From positions 2,600,001-2,664,000 of the forward strand of contig NC_014472.1 of NCBI RefSeq assembly GCF_000153165.2: 64,000 nucleotides of DNA, given 5' to 3'. Below, piece after piece: positions 32,840 to 45,204 of the stretch; the stretch's first letter is position 1; every line of letters begins with the position of its first letter. Under the pieces are notes generated by a model, which saw only the letters and a list, made by a program, of their open reading frames with translations, ran no database searches and was not told the origin of the DNA. The position numbers were made by a program, and so were the translations under genes. This stretch comes from Maribacter sp. HTCC2170 (GTDB taxonomy: Bacteria; Bacteroidota; Bacteroidia; Flavobacteriales; Flavobacteriaceae).

Positions 32840-33691
32840 ATGAAAAAATTTCTTTTATTACTATGTGTTGCCTTGGTTTCCTTTTCAATGGAAGCGCAAA
32901 TAAATACGCCAGCACCCAGCCCTGCTTCAAAATTAAAGCAAACAGTGGGATTAACAGATGTGACCGTTGAGTATTCAAGACCCTCAATGCGTGGAAGAAC
33001 CATTTTTGGAGATTTGGTTCCTTATGACAAATTATGGAGAACAGGTGCCAATGGGTATACGCTGATTACTTTTAGTAATGACGTAATAGTAGACGGTCAA
33101 GATGTTAGGGCAGGTACTTACTCTATCTTTACAAAGCCAGGTACTGATTCATGGGAGGTTTTCTTTTATACTGATACCCAAGGTGGTGGAACACCAAGAG
33201 ATTGGGATGATAACAAAGTTGTTGCTAAGACCACAGCAACGGTTTATCCAATGCCTGAAGGAATGCCAGTTGAAACATTTACAATTACAATTGATGACCT
33301 TACAAATAATGGGGCAACTTTAGGATTGTTATGGGAAAAGGTCTATGTTGGGGTAAAATTTGAAGTGCCAACAGATGCTGCCGTTTCTAAAAACATTGAC
33401 AGAGTTCTTAATGGGCCAGGAGCCGGTGATTACTATGCGGCCGCGGTTTATTATTCAAGTACTGGCAAGGATATAAACAAAGCAAAGGAATGGATGGATA
33501 AGGCTATGGCGATGAATGAAAAGCCAGCCTTTTGGCAACTAAGACAGCAATCATTGATTCAGGCGAAAGCTGGTGACAAAAAAGCGGCTATTGCGACAGC
33601 TAAAAAATCTTTGGCTGCAGCAAAAGAAGCTGGTAATGATGATTATGTAAAAATGAACAAGGATTCCCTTAAAGAATGGGGAGGAATGTAA
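32840..33691 (+). CDS. DUF2911 domain protein, secreted
   Basis: 283 aa with signal peptide (KKFLLLLCVALVSFSMEAQ). DUF2911 core: VTVEYSRPSMRGRTIFGDLV, YDKLWRTGANGYTLITF and an EVFFYTDTQGG stretch. The C-terminal 80 residues look like TPR-type helices (INKAKEWMDKAMAMNEK and following). Function unknown; common in Bacteroidota. A clear terminator follows. Confidence 0.87.
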   Translation: MKKFLLLLCVALVSFSMEAQINTPAPSPASKLKQTVGLTDVTVEYSRPSMRGRTIFGDLVPYDKLWRTGANGYTLITFSNDVIVDGQDVRAGTYSIFTKPGTDSWEVFFYTDTQGGGTPRDWDDNKVVAKTTATVYPMPEGMPVETFTITIDDLTNNGATLGLLWEKVYVGVKFEVPTDAAVSKNIDRVLNGPGAGDYYAAAVYYSSTGKDINKAKEWMDKAMAMNEKPAFWQLRQQSLIQAKAGDKKAAIATAKKSLAAAKEAGNDDYVKMNKDSLKEWGGM

Positions 33692-33713
33692 ATTAGCTTT
33701 TACTTACAAGGAT

Positions 33714-33746
33714 AAAACCCCGACCACATAGGTCGGGGTTTTTCTT
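33714..33746 (+). terminator. terminator after the DUF2911 gene
   Basis: Perfect 10-bp stem AACCCCGACC / GGTCGGGGTT with loop ACATA, then TTTTCTTTT. Confidence 0.9.
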
Positions 33747-33764
33747 TTGAAAGGATTTATTTGA

Positions 33765-37022
<3,258 letters not shown>

Positions 37023-37033
37023 TTAGATGAACA

Positions 37034-37065
37034 AGCCGTTGGGATTAAAGTCCAACGGCTTTTTT
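37034..37065. terminator. bidirectional terminator overlapping the DUF5107 gene end
   Basis: Stem AGCCGTTGG / CCAACGGCT with a 9-nt loop, followed by TTTTT on the plus strand. The minus-strand gene's last codons and stop lie in the loop and right arm, so one structure serves two convergent genes. Confidence 0.85.
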
Positions 37066-40000
37066 CATTACTTTCCATAAATTAGGCCTTAGATTAAATT
37101 GTTTCTTCAAATTAGAAAGCGATGTTTTATCCTTGTTGATAAAGGCCAATATAATTTTGTCCTGCGTTTTATTTGATTTTTTCAATCGGTTAATCAACTG
37201 ATCGTAAAGTTCTTTTTCTCCAAGGTCTTTATATGCAAGTAATGAGAAAAGATTATTGATGGTTGATCTTTCATTTGAGTTAATAGAATAATCAGCAATT
37301 GTTTGGAGCAACTTTTTTTGTTCGTTTTTTTGATTTGTTGCACCATGACTCATTGCTAACAAATAATCCTGCATCCGCTCATCTGGGCTATAAGGTTTAC
37401 CGACCCCAATATTTTCAGGCCATTCTTTGCTATCTTGTAAAGTATTTATTGCCGCCCCATAGTTTTTAGCGTCTAATTGTTGCAATGCTTCACCAATATG
37501 AGCTTGTTCAAATATTCTGCGACTTTCACTGGCATGCTCAAAAGGGAGGATTTGAATGGAGGACAATACATTAATTACTTTTTTAAATTCTTCTTTGTTC
37601 AATAATGCCTTAGCATGTGCAAGTCCAATATTATAATTCTCAGGAAATTTTCTATACCCTTTTTTTGATTTGGAAATGGCCTCATCGTATTTATTATTGT
37701 CCGTATAAAATTGAATGCTTTCTTCCCAAATCTTCCAATCCCTTGGATTCAAATCTATTGCTTTTTCAATATCCCCACGCTTTTCTTCATAGCTATTTTC
37801 AGATAGAATCTTGGCCCTGAATCTATAAAACACATCAGAATCTGGTGCAGTATTCAATTCTCTAAGTATAGACTTGCCTTTATTGGCAAGGCCAACAGCA
37901 ATGTAATTTTGGGCCAGCATGTATTTAAATTTCCAATTTCCATTTTGCTTTACGACCCATTCTAATACTGGTCGAGTTTCTCTTCGATAAGGGAACACAA
38001 AATCTATGGATTTTGAGGTAAGTTTTTCAAGTATTGCAGAACTCTTTATTGAATTGGTATTTCTTAATAAATAAGCTGCCCAAAGTTGATTTTTTGTGTC
38101 ATTTGACCCTTGTAATAGAGTGGAAATAGCCTCAGTCTCAAGACCCAGTGAATGATAATCTATAGCCACTTGTAATGCGCTCTCCTCATTAAATTCGTTT
38201 TGAACAGATAAACCAAGATTGGATTCATTTTTAAATAATGCAATTTCTCGATGGGTAAAATGATCCAGCGGGTCATGGTTTAAGATAGTTTTGACACGTT
38301 GTTGAAAACCATTTGTATTATTTTGAATTCTATAAATTGCCAATATTACTTTGTGAGCATTTAAATTAAATGTGTTAAAGTCCAAAGCTTTCTGGGCATA
38401 TGTTAATGCTCTCTTATAATTTTTAGTCTTTAAATATATCTCGGCCATTTGGGCAAAAGAAACAGACCTATACTTTATATCTCTTGCAGCCCAACCTAAA
38501 GACTCTAAGGCGTTGGTTTTGTCATCTAAAGCTCTGTATATTATACCTGCCATATAGTTAGCAGGAGAATTATAAGTGTCCATTTTAAGGACGTTGTTAA
38601 CAAGTTCTAGAGCTTTTTGATAATTGGTTCGCCTATATTCAAGCTCAGCCAATTTTACTAATCCTATTTGGTTTGAGGGATCGTTTTCAATCAGCTTTGA
38701 CAATTTTTCATGCGACAATGAGAATTCTCTGAATTCCAGTGCCTCTATTCCTTCAAAAAGCAGTTTCTCTGAATCCGATACTTTCAGTTCTTTATTATGT
38801 TCAAAAGGTCTTTTCAGTTCATTTTCATTTATAAAATTTTTATAATGCAATTCTGTACCCTTAACGGAAACTTCAATTTTGTCATTTTCTCCAGCCGCAA
38901 TTGTAGTAGAATACACCTCCATTGGGCGTAGCTTTAATCTTTCCGAATTAATTGATTCGCCATTAACCTTAATTATTAAATCATTGTCCATCTCGTTAAG
39001 GGCATTTATTCCGATGTAAGTTTCGTTGTCTTTTGTTTCAAGGTTAAGAACCCCTTGTTTTGAGGCATCTACCATTCCCCCAATTTCTTTATATGGAAAC
39101 CAGATTTCACTCCAGCTGTCCATAACGTACGGATCAAAGCCAACTTGACTAATAGGATTGGTTACTCCCGGGGAATACTGATCAAAAAGCCTTCCTGCTT
39201 GGAATTCAATATATTGTCCATCTGAATCTGTCAAGAGATCTTCCCAAATTCCACCTCCTCTAGATAAATCCCATAACCAAAGTTTTTGCCCGGGCATTTC
39301 TTCATAAGGTGCCCATTGTCCAAAACCAAATTTTTTGTTATGGTAATACCCGCCAAAGAATTCGTTGTACTCTCCAACAATATGGTAACTTTTGGAAGGA
39401 CCAAACGTATTGTTTTTATAAAAAGACAAATCTCTTCCTTTAGGATCTACCGGCCAATTATGCGGATTACCGTTATGCTCGACATATTTATTGCCTGGTA
39501 TAAAGAATTCAAGATCATATGTAGCTTCTGCAGCCGCAGTCATCCAATTGTAATAAGATTCATTTACTGGTGAGGCGTTATACCAAGAGGCATTGGTCTC
39601 AAAGTAAGCTTTTCCCTTTTCTAATCTAATTTCCACCGTCCATCTGGTATTTGATGGTAAATCTGTATTTCCGACAACACAACTAACGCTACCATCTTCA
39701 TTGGTTCGGGTTAAAAAATCTACCGCAGTTGCTGTTGACGGGTGGTGACCTATAATTCCAAAATTAAACTCAATACCACCTGAGGTCCACGGTCCTCGCA
39801 TTGAAATATTCCTGAATTTTATTACTTCATTTTTATATAAAAATTCTTCACCTGTACTTTTTTCAATTGCACCCCAAACTTTACCGCCTATTTCTGGTAA
39901 GACAAAGACTTTTATATAATCGTTCTCAAGGGTAACAACCTTCCAGTTTTTTATTTCTGAGACGTGCTCATATTCTTCGAATTTAAAGTACGGGTATATT

Positions 40001-40161
40001 TTAGGATTTTCAGCCAATATTGGCACTGGGTTAGGTTTACCAAATCCATAGGTACTTAGAGGAAGTGATTCTTCCTTTATTGAGACAGATTGTGCATGAA
40101 TGAATAATGATTGAAATAGAACAACAAGAAAAAAAGGTACAATACTAATTTGTTTCATCAT
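37045..40161 (-). CDS. DUF5107 domain plus TPR-repeat secreted protein
   Basis: 1038 aa, signal peptide at the N-terminus (VVLFQSLFIHAQ). Residues about 35-400 are the DUF5107 domain, a mutarotase-like beta-sandwich fold (YFKFEEYEHVSEIKNW, MRGPWTSGGIEFNFG). The C-terminal half is built of TPR repeats (for example YQKALELVNNVLKMDTYNS, YKRALTYAQKALDFN). The domain pair is common next to GH and SusCD genes in Bacteroidota; catalytic activity is unproven. Starts by TAATG overlap with the FG-GAP/ASPIC gene, so the two are coupled. Confidence 0.84.
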   Translation of the reverse strand: MMKQISIVPFFLVVLFQSLFIHAQSVSIKEESLPLSTYGFGKPNPVPILAENPKIYPYFKFEEYEHVSEIKNWKVVTLENDYIKVFVLPEIGGKVWGAIEKSTGEEFLYKNEVIKFRNISMRGPWTSGGIEFNFGIIGHHPSTATAVDFLTRTNEDGSVSCVVGNTDLPSNTRWTVEIRLEKGKAYFETNASWYNASPVNESYYNWMTAAAEATYDLEFFIPGNKYVEHNGNPHNWPVDPKGRDLSFYKNNTFGPSKSYHIVGEYNEFFGGYYHNKKFGFGQWAPYEEMPGQKLWLWDLSRGGGIWEDLLTDSDGQYIEFQAGRLFDQYSPGVTNPISQVGFDPYVMDSWSEIWFPYKEIGGMVDASKQGVLNLETKDNETYIGINALNEMDNDLIIKVNGESINSERLKLRPMEVYSTTIAAGENDKIEVSVKGTELHYKNFINENELKRPFEHNKELKVSDSEKLLFEGIEALEFREFSLSHEKLSKLIENDPSNQIGLVKLAELEYRRTNYQKALELVNNVLKMDTYNSPANYMAGIIYRALDDKTNALESLGWAARDIKYRSVSFAQMAEIYLKTKNYKRALTYAQKALDFNTFNLNAHKVILAIYRIQNNTNGFQQRVKTILNHDPLDHFTHREIALFKNESNLGLSVQNEFNEESALQVAIDYHSLGLETEAISTLLQGSNDTKNQLWAAYLLRNTNSIKSSAILEKLTSKSIDFVFPYRRETRPVLEWVVKQNGNWKFKYMLAQNYIAVGLANKGKSILRELNTAPDSDVFYRFRAKILSENSYEEKRGDIEKAIDLNPRDWKIWEESIQFYTDNNKYDEAISKSKKGYRKFPENYNIGLAHAKALLNKEEFKKVINVLSSIQILPFEHASESRRIFEQAHIGEALQQLDAKNYGAAINTLQDSKEWPENIGVGKPYSPDERMQDYLLAMSHGATNQKNEQKKLLQTIADYSINSNERSTINNLFSLLAYKDLGEKELYDQLINRLKKSNKTQDKIILAFINKDKTSLSNLKKQFNLRPNLWKVMKKAVGL

Positions 40162-43100
40162 TAATTTGGTTTTATATATTCTATAGCCTGAATGTAGTCG
40201 TTGTTATTTGCAATAAGAATAACCTCTTTTTCACCAACCTTGATTGTTTTCATATTCTTTGCATCTTGTGGTGCATAAAAACCACTTTCATTTATAGATG
40301 ATGGTATAAATTCACCATTGCCATTACCTTTTAAGAATAGACCGGTGCCAGCATCATTTCTGGGAGTTTCTATTTCTGCCGGATATAAATTACCAACTAG
40401 TAATAGGTCTTTATAGCCATCTTGATCATAATCATTTATTAAAATGCTATTTATTGAAGACGTTTGAGCTAAGGAGTGCAGGGGACTGATTGAGTATTTA
40501 CCACTTCCATCATTTTCTAAATATGCCGATGCAAAGGTCTTAGCTTTTCTATTTAGGGCCGTTTTCAATGATTGCCCATAAATATTATCTAGATTAGAAT
40601 TACCAAATTCTTCATATGTTGGAAATTTGGTACTCAATGATGGGATTTGTTGTGTTGAACAACTTTTACCCCTAACAGGAAAAGCCTCACCATGTTCATA
40701 ATAACTAAGTACAATATCTAAAGAACCATTATTGTCAAAATCATAACTGTGTACTTCGAAAGGAGCCTCAACAGAAGCTTTGTATTTATAATTAAGCCCA
40801 AGATTGCCAGCGACTAAATCTTGATCACCGTCGCCATCTAAATCATCTGATTTTATTTCATAATACCAACCTTCTGTATTTTCAATACTGCTTTTAGTAA
40901 ATCCCCCTTTACGATTCTGGGAGAAAATCGTAATCGGCATCCATTCTCCAACAACGACTAAATCAACTAGTCCATCTCCATTATAATCAGTCCAAGTGGC
41001 TGCTGTGAGCATGCCTAATTCATTAAGCTCAGGGGCTAGGGTAGAAGTGACATCGATAAACTTGCCCCCTTTGTTTTCCAGTAGAACACTATTGGCAGGA
41101 TGAGGATATTTTCGAGGAATCAGTCTCCCCCCGATAAATAAGTCAATATCACCATCATTATCAAAATCATGTGGCATTACACAGGAACCACTTGACAAAT
41201 AATTGGGAATGGCATTAGTGTTTTTTGTAAAAGAACCCGAGCCATTATTTATATACAGTCTATCTTTTAAAGCAGGGTCATCCAAATCAAATTCATTACC
41301 ACCACTAACTACAAATAGATCAAGGTCTTTGTCACCATCAATGTCCACAAATGTAGCTCCCATATCCTCACTTGCACTGTCTTTAGACCATGGACCGTTT
41401 ATTTCATCGAATGTATTGTTGCTATTTTGTGTGAACAATTTACCTGGGAATCCTGCCGCCCCACCAAGATAAAAATCTTCGCGGTCATCACCGTTTACAT
41501 CGCCAACGGTTATCGAGGGGCCAAACTGGGACATTTTATGTGGAAGTAGAATTTCGCTCTCATAATCATCATACTCGTTTTCAACATGTCTTACATTATT
41601 GAGGTACAATGATTTTGTAATGTCCGAAAAGAGCAGACTCTTTTTTTCTTCTGTATTCAAGATTTCTGCTTTGGGGACTGAAGTTGATACTTCATAAACC
41701 TTGTTGGCCGCCAAATTATCCAGCTTTGTAATGGTACCATCTGGCCATTCAACAACTGCCCTTTCAACTATTTTCATTTGACCCAATCCAAAATGAACTA
41801 CATCTTCACTTTTAGACATATAGCCTCTTGCGTTGGAAATGAAATTGGACTGTAAAATATTTTCATTTTCATACAAGGTCACTTTTGCTCCTTGAATAGC
41901 TTTGTTGTCCTCTGACACTATTTTGAAACGTATGTAATTGCCCAAGCCCTTCTCAATACTTTCATTCTTATAAAGCATTACATTTTCATTGATATTATTG
42001 ATTATCAAATCCAAATCTCCATCGAGGTCCAAATCTGCATAGGCAGCACCATTGGACAATGTGGGTATTTCCATACCCCATTCTTTAATTTTATTCTCAA
42101 AAGTATAATCCCCTGCATTCTTGTAAATATAATTCGCAAGTTTATCAGTCGGAGCTAAATTTGCAAAGTCCATAACATTGATCATGGAATTTGGATTCAC
42201 TCCGTTCCTCTGCGCCAATTGTCTAATGCTATCTAACTTCTTCTCATACAAGTTGGTTAAATCACTGTTTCGATTGTTGCTAACCACGCCATTGGTTATA
42301 AATAGATCCTTGAGACCATCATTGTCGAAATCCCCAAATAAAGGTGCCCAACTCCAATCAGTACTTGTAACACCAGCAAGTTGTCCTAGTTCACTGAATG
42401 AGCCATTGCCATTATTTCTCTGTAGTGTATTGAACATATATTGGTGATGGCCGCCTTTATCAACAATTTCCCAAAATTGCTCAGGCGCCATACTTCCCAT
42501 ATTGGTTTTTATTCTTTTATGATCCTCGGCCATCATATCTACAATCATAACATCCATAAAACCATCATTATCATAATCGGAAACATCGCTCCCCATACTG
42601 AAATTTGAAATGTGTTTTGTTGCTGTTTTAAGCTCATCTTTGAATGTGCCATCTTTTTGATTTATGTACAAATGGTCGGCAACATCAAAATCGTTGGTCA
42701 CATATATGTCTTGCCAACCATCATTATTAAAATCTCCTGTGGTTGCTGAAAGCCCAAATCCAAAATTTCTAACATTTGCCTTTTCTGTATAATCTTCGAA
42801 GGTGCCATTACCTAGATTTCGGTATAAACGATCACTAAAAAGTATATCGGAAAATTGTTCATAATTGAGCTTATTTCCAACGTTTGGGATACTTGGCGGT
42901 TGGTTTACAATATAAACATCCAATAAACCATCATTGTCAAAATCAAAAAAAGTGGACTGTATTGAAAAACCTTTGTTCGCAAGACCAAAAGTAGCTGCCT
43001 GCTCTGTAAATGTGAGGTCGCCATTGTTTATATATAGCTGGTTAGCACTTTTTTCATTTTCCAGATATGTAAATTTACATACATAGATGTCTTGATCACC

Positions 43101-43493
43101 ATCATTGTCAATATCTGCAATTGTTACACCCGTAGACCAGCTGTTATCTTTTATTATATTGGATTTGTCCGAAACATCTTCAAATTCAAGATTTCCTTTG
43201 TTGAGAAAAAGTCGGTCTCTAACCTGATTACCTGTAAAGAAAACGTCTTGCAGTCCATCTTGATTAATATCTCCTATGGCAACTCCGCCACCAGAAATAA
43301 ACGCCGAGTTGATCATATGATTATTTTCTCTAGATTGTTTTACGGAATTTTGAAACAGTAAGCCTGAATAATCTTTTGAAACCATTGTGAACAGTGTATC
43401 CATAGGCTCGGATTCTTTTTTTTCATTATTACATGAAATAAGAAAAAAACAAATGAATAAAGTTGAAATGGTTTTTTTGATAGTATCAATCAT
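40161..43493 (-). CDS. FG-GAP/VCBS repeat and ASPIC/UnbV domain lipoprotein
   Basis: 1110 aa. Lipobox ends FLISC (Cys21). Contains many FG-GAP/VCBS beta-propeller repeats with Ca2+-binding loops (DINQDG, DIDNDGD, DFDNDGL, DLDGDGD and similar throughout) and an ASPIC/UnbV domain near residues 510-600 (NISNARGYMSK-like, VEWPDG). CRTAC1-like proteins of this kind sit beside SusCD pairs and are thought to bind glycans or proteins at the surface. No hydrolase motif is seen. Coupled to the DUF5107 gene; SusD ends 130 nt upstream with a terminator between. Confidence 0.88.
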   Translation of the reverse strand: MIDTIKKTISTLFICFFLISCNNEKKESEPMDTLFTMVSKDYSGLLFQNSVKQSRENNHMINSAFISGGGVAIGDINQDGLQDVFFTGNQVRDRLFLNKGNLEFEDVSDKSNIIKDNSWSTGVTIADIDNDGDQDIYVCKFTYLENEKSANQLYINNGDLTFTEQAATFGLANKGFSIQSTFFDFDNDGLLDVYIVNQPPSIPNVGNKLNYEQFSDILFSDRLYRNLGNGTFEDYTEKANVRNFGFGLSATTGDFNNDGWQDIYVTNDFDVADHLYINQKDGTFKDELKTATKHISNFSMGSDVSDYDNDGFMDVMIVDMMAEDHKRIKTNMGSMAPEQFWEIVDKGGHHQYMFNTLQRNNGNGSFSELGQLAGVTSTDWSWAPLFGDFDNDGLKDLFITNGVVSNNRNSDLTNLYEKKLDSIRQLAQRNGVNPNSMINVMDFANLAPTDKLANYIYKNAGDYTFENKIKEWGMEIPTLSNGAAYADLDLDGDLDLIINNINENVMLYKNESIEKGLGNYIRFKIVSEDNKAIQGAKVTLYENENILQSNFISNARGYMSKSEDVVHFGLGQMKIVERAVVEWPDGTITKLDNLAANKVYEVSTSVPKAEILNTEEKKSLLFSDITKSLYLNNVRHVENEYDDYESEILLPHKMSQFGPSITVGDVNGDDREDFYLGGAAGFPGKLFTQNSNNTFDEINGPWSKDSASEDMGATFVDIDGDKDLDLFVVSGGNEFDLDDPALKDRLYINNGSGSFTKNTNAIPNYLSSGSCVMPHDFDNDGDIDLFIGGRLIPRKYPHPANSVLLENKGGKFIDVTSTLAPELNELGMLTAATWTDYNGDGLVDLVVVGEWMPITIFSQNRKGGFTKSSIENTEGWYYEIKSDDLDGDGDQDLVAGNLGLNYKYKASVEAPFEVHSYDFDNNGSLDIVLSYYEHGEAFPVRGKSCSTQQIPSLSTKFPTYEEFGNSNLDNIYGQSLKTALNRKAKTFASAYLENDGSGKYSISPLHSLAQTSSINSILINDYDQDGYKDLLLVGNLYPAEIETPRNDAGTGLFLKGNGNGEFIPSSINESGFYAPQDAKNMKTIKVGEKEVILIANNNDYIQAIEYIKPN

Positions 43494-43568
43494 TCTAATG
43501 ATTATTGGTCAATTAAAAATACAAAGATTTATAGTTCTATGAATCTATTTAATCCTATATAAATGCAA

Positions 43569-43603
43569 AAAAAAAGAGTCGTTTTCTAAAAACGACTCTT
43601 TTA
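43569..43603 (-). terminator. terminator after the SusD gene
   Basis: Stem AAAGAGTCGTTTT / AACGACTCTTT with short loop and a T-run on the minus strand. It separates the SusCD pair from the FG-GAP gene, either ending transcription or tuning read-through. Confidence 0.75.
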
Positions 43604-43622
43604 AAGATATTGGAATTAAAAA

Positions 43623-45194
43623 TTAAAAATTCGGTCCGTCTACATCCCACCAAAGTCTGGTTCCTATTTCATCAGGACCTCCAAGGAAGCCAGTGGCCGC
43701 AGCAACAGATGCTGTATTGTTCTCTCTTTGACTTTGAACAAAAACCTGTCTTCTCAAGAAGTCATCGGCTGGGATAACCCCCCAATCAGCGTTACTGTCA
43801 TTCTGATAATTGAAAGGTAGTTTCGGATAATCAGTTCTTCTATGATCAACCCATGGTTCAATAGAGTTTGTATACCCATTAATCCATTTCTGTGTGATGA
43901 TTTTTTCTAGCTTTTCTTCATTAGTTCCAGCATCATCCCATGCAACAGTGCTTGTTATGCGGTTAACAAAATCATTAACTGCCCCAGTAGCTTTGGGATC
44001 ATCATAATCAATAGGTAAACCGGTATCATTGGCTAAATAAGTAGCTGCACCTCCAGCACCCCAATCCTCAAATGAGGCATTGACTCCAGCCTCATAATTG
44101 GCCATAGCATCACCAGCGCCTGTCCAACCTCTTAAGGCAGCTTCAGCTTTTAAGAAGTGCACTTCGGCAGCTGTGAAAAATCGTCTATTTTCTACAGATT
44201 TAAAATCAGAACTAATATTGGAATAATCTAAACGATCACCTTTGGCCACCAATTCAGCACCATTTCGAATACCTTTGTATGGGTAGGCCGCGTGATCAGG
44301 ATAAAGTGTAGCATCAGTTGCAGGATCAAAGAATTTAGCAATCCTTGGATCATCATAACCAATTAAAATAGATTCCATAGATGCACTCATACGTGTATCG
44401 CCCCAACCAAAACTAATAGTAACAGGGGGGAATACCGCTCCGTATAGTGATACCATAAAATTATCGCCATTGGCCTCAATTAATCCAGCTGGATCACTCA
44501 TTGCTTTTTCTCCTTGAGTTTTAGCTAATGCAGGATCTACTTTAGAAAGACGAATAGCTAAACGTAAACGCATACTATTCACCAGTTTCATCCATGCGTT
44601 GACATCCCCTCCATAACTGGCATCAAACTTGCCAAGTCCTGTATAGTCTGTATTCGCTGCAAATACGGCTTGAATTTCATCTAGCTGTGTGAAAAAGGCA
44701 TCGTAGAGTACGGGTTCAGAATCATAAGTAGCTGGTTCTTCTCCGAATTTTGTATAGATTACTGGACCATGATAGGCAGTTAATCTAGACATTCCCAATA
44801 ACTTAATCAGTTTTGCCCATTCTACAAATACAGGATAACCTTCAGCAACTGCCACTTTGGATACTTGGGTTGCAGGCGCCATAATACTTCCATAAATTCT
44901 ATTCCAGTACGTATTCCACCTTATATAATAAGTGGTATTGTTAATACCACCTACAAAAGGGGTAGGAGTGGCCAAATGCCTTACCCACGAATCATGGGAT
45001 AAGTTATGTTCAATTTGATGGCCAAATAGATTTTTCAACATTGGAGGGTAAAAAGCTCCCACATTGTTGAAATCCTGTTTTAAGGACTCATCGGTAACTT
45101 GGTACGGATTTTCGTTTAATTCTACGAAATCGTCCGTACATGCACTTGTGTTCAACAAAAGTGCAACAATAAATATGTATATTATTTTTTTCAT
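43623..45194 (-). CDS. SusD/RagB family outer-membrane lipoprotein
   Basis: 523 aa. Lipobox ends LLNTSAC (Cys19). SusD-like_2 (RagB-type) fold of TPR helices; AAEVHFLKAEAALRGW is the conserved helix, and TQKWINGYTNSIEPWVDHRR resembles the C-terminal ligand region. Binds the glycan or peptide cargo on the cell surface and closes on its SusC partner like a lid. Begins 11 nt after the SusC stop. Confidence 0.93.
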   Translation of the reverse strand: MKKIIYIFIVALLLNTSACTDDFVELNENPYQVTDESLKQDFNNVGAFYPPMLKNLFGHQIEHNLSHDSWVRHLATPTPFVGGINNTTYYIRWNTYWNRIYGSIMAPATQVSKVAVAEGYPVFVEWAKLIKLLGMSRLTAYHGPVIYTKFGEEPATYDSEPVLYDAFFTQLDEIQAVFAANTDYTGLGKFDASYGGDVNAWMKLVNSMRLRLAIRLSKVDPALAKTQGEKAMSDPAGLIEANGDNFMVSLYGAVFPPVTISFGWGDTRMSASMESILIGYDDPRIAKFFDPATDATLYPDHAAYPYKGIRNGAELVAKGDRLDYSNISSDFKSVENRRFFTAAEVHFLKAEAALRGWTGAGDAMANYEAGVNASFEDWGAGGAATYLANDTGLPIDYDDPKATGAVNDFVNRITSTVAWDDAGTNEEKLEKIITQKWINGYTNSIEPWVDHRRTDYPKLPFNYQNDSNADWGVIPADDFLRRQVFVQSQRENNTASVAAATGFLGGPDEIGTRLWWDVDGPNF

Positions 45195-45204
45195 GTCTTA
45201 CTTA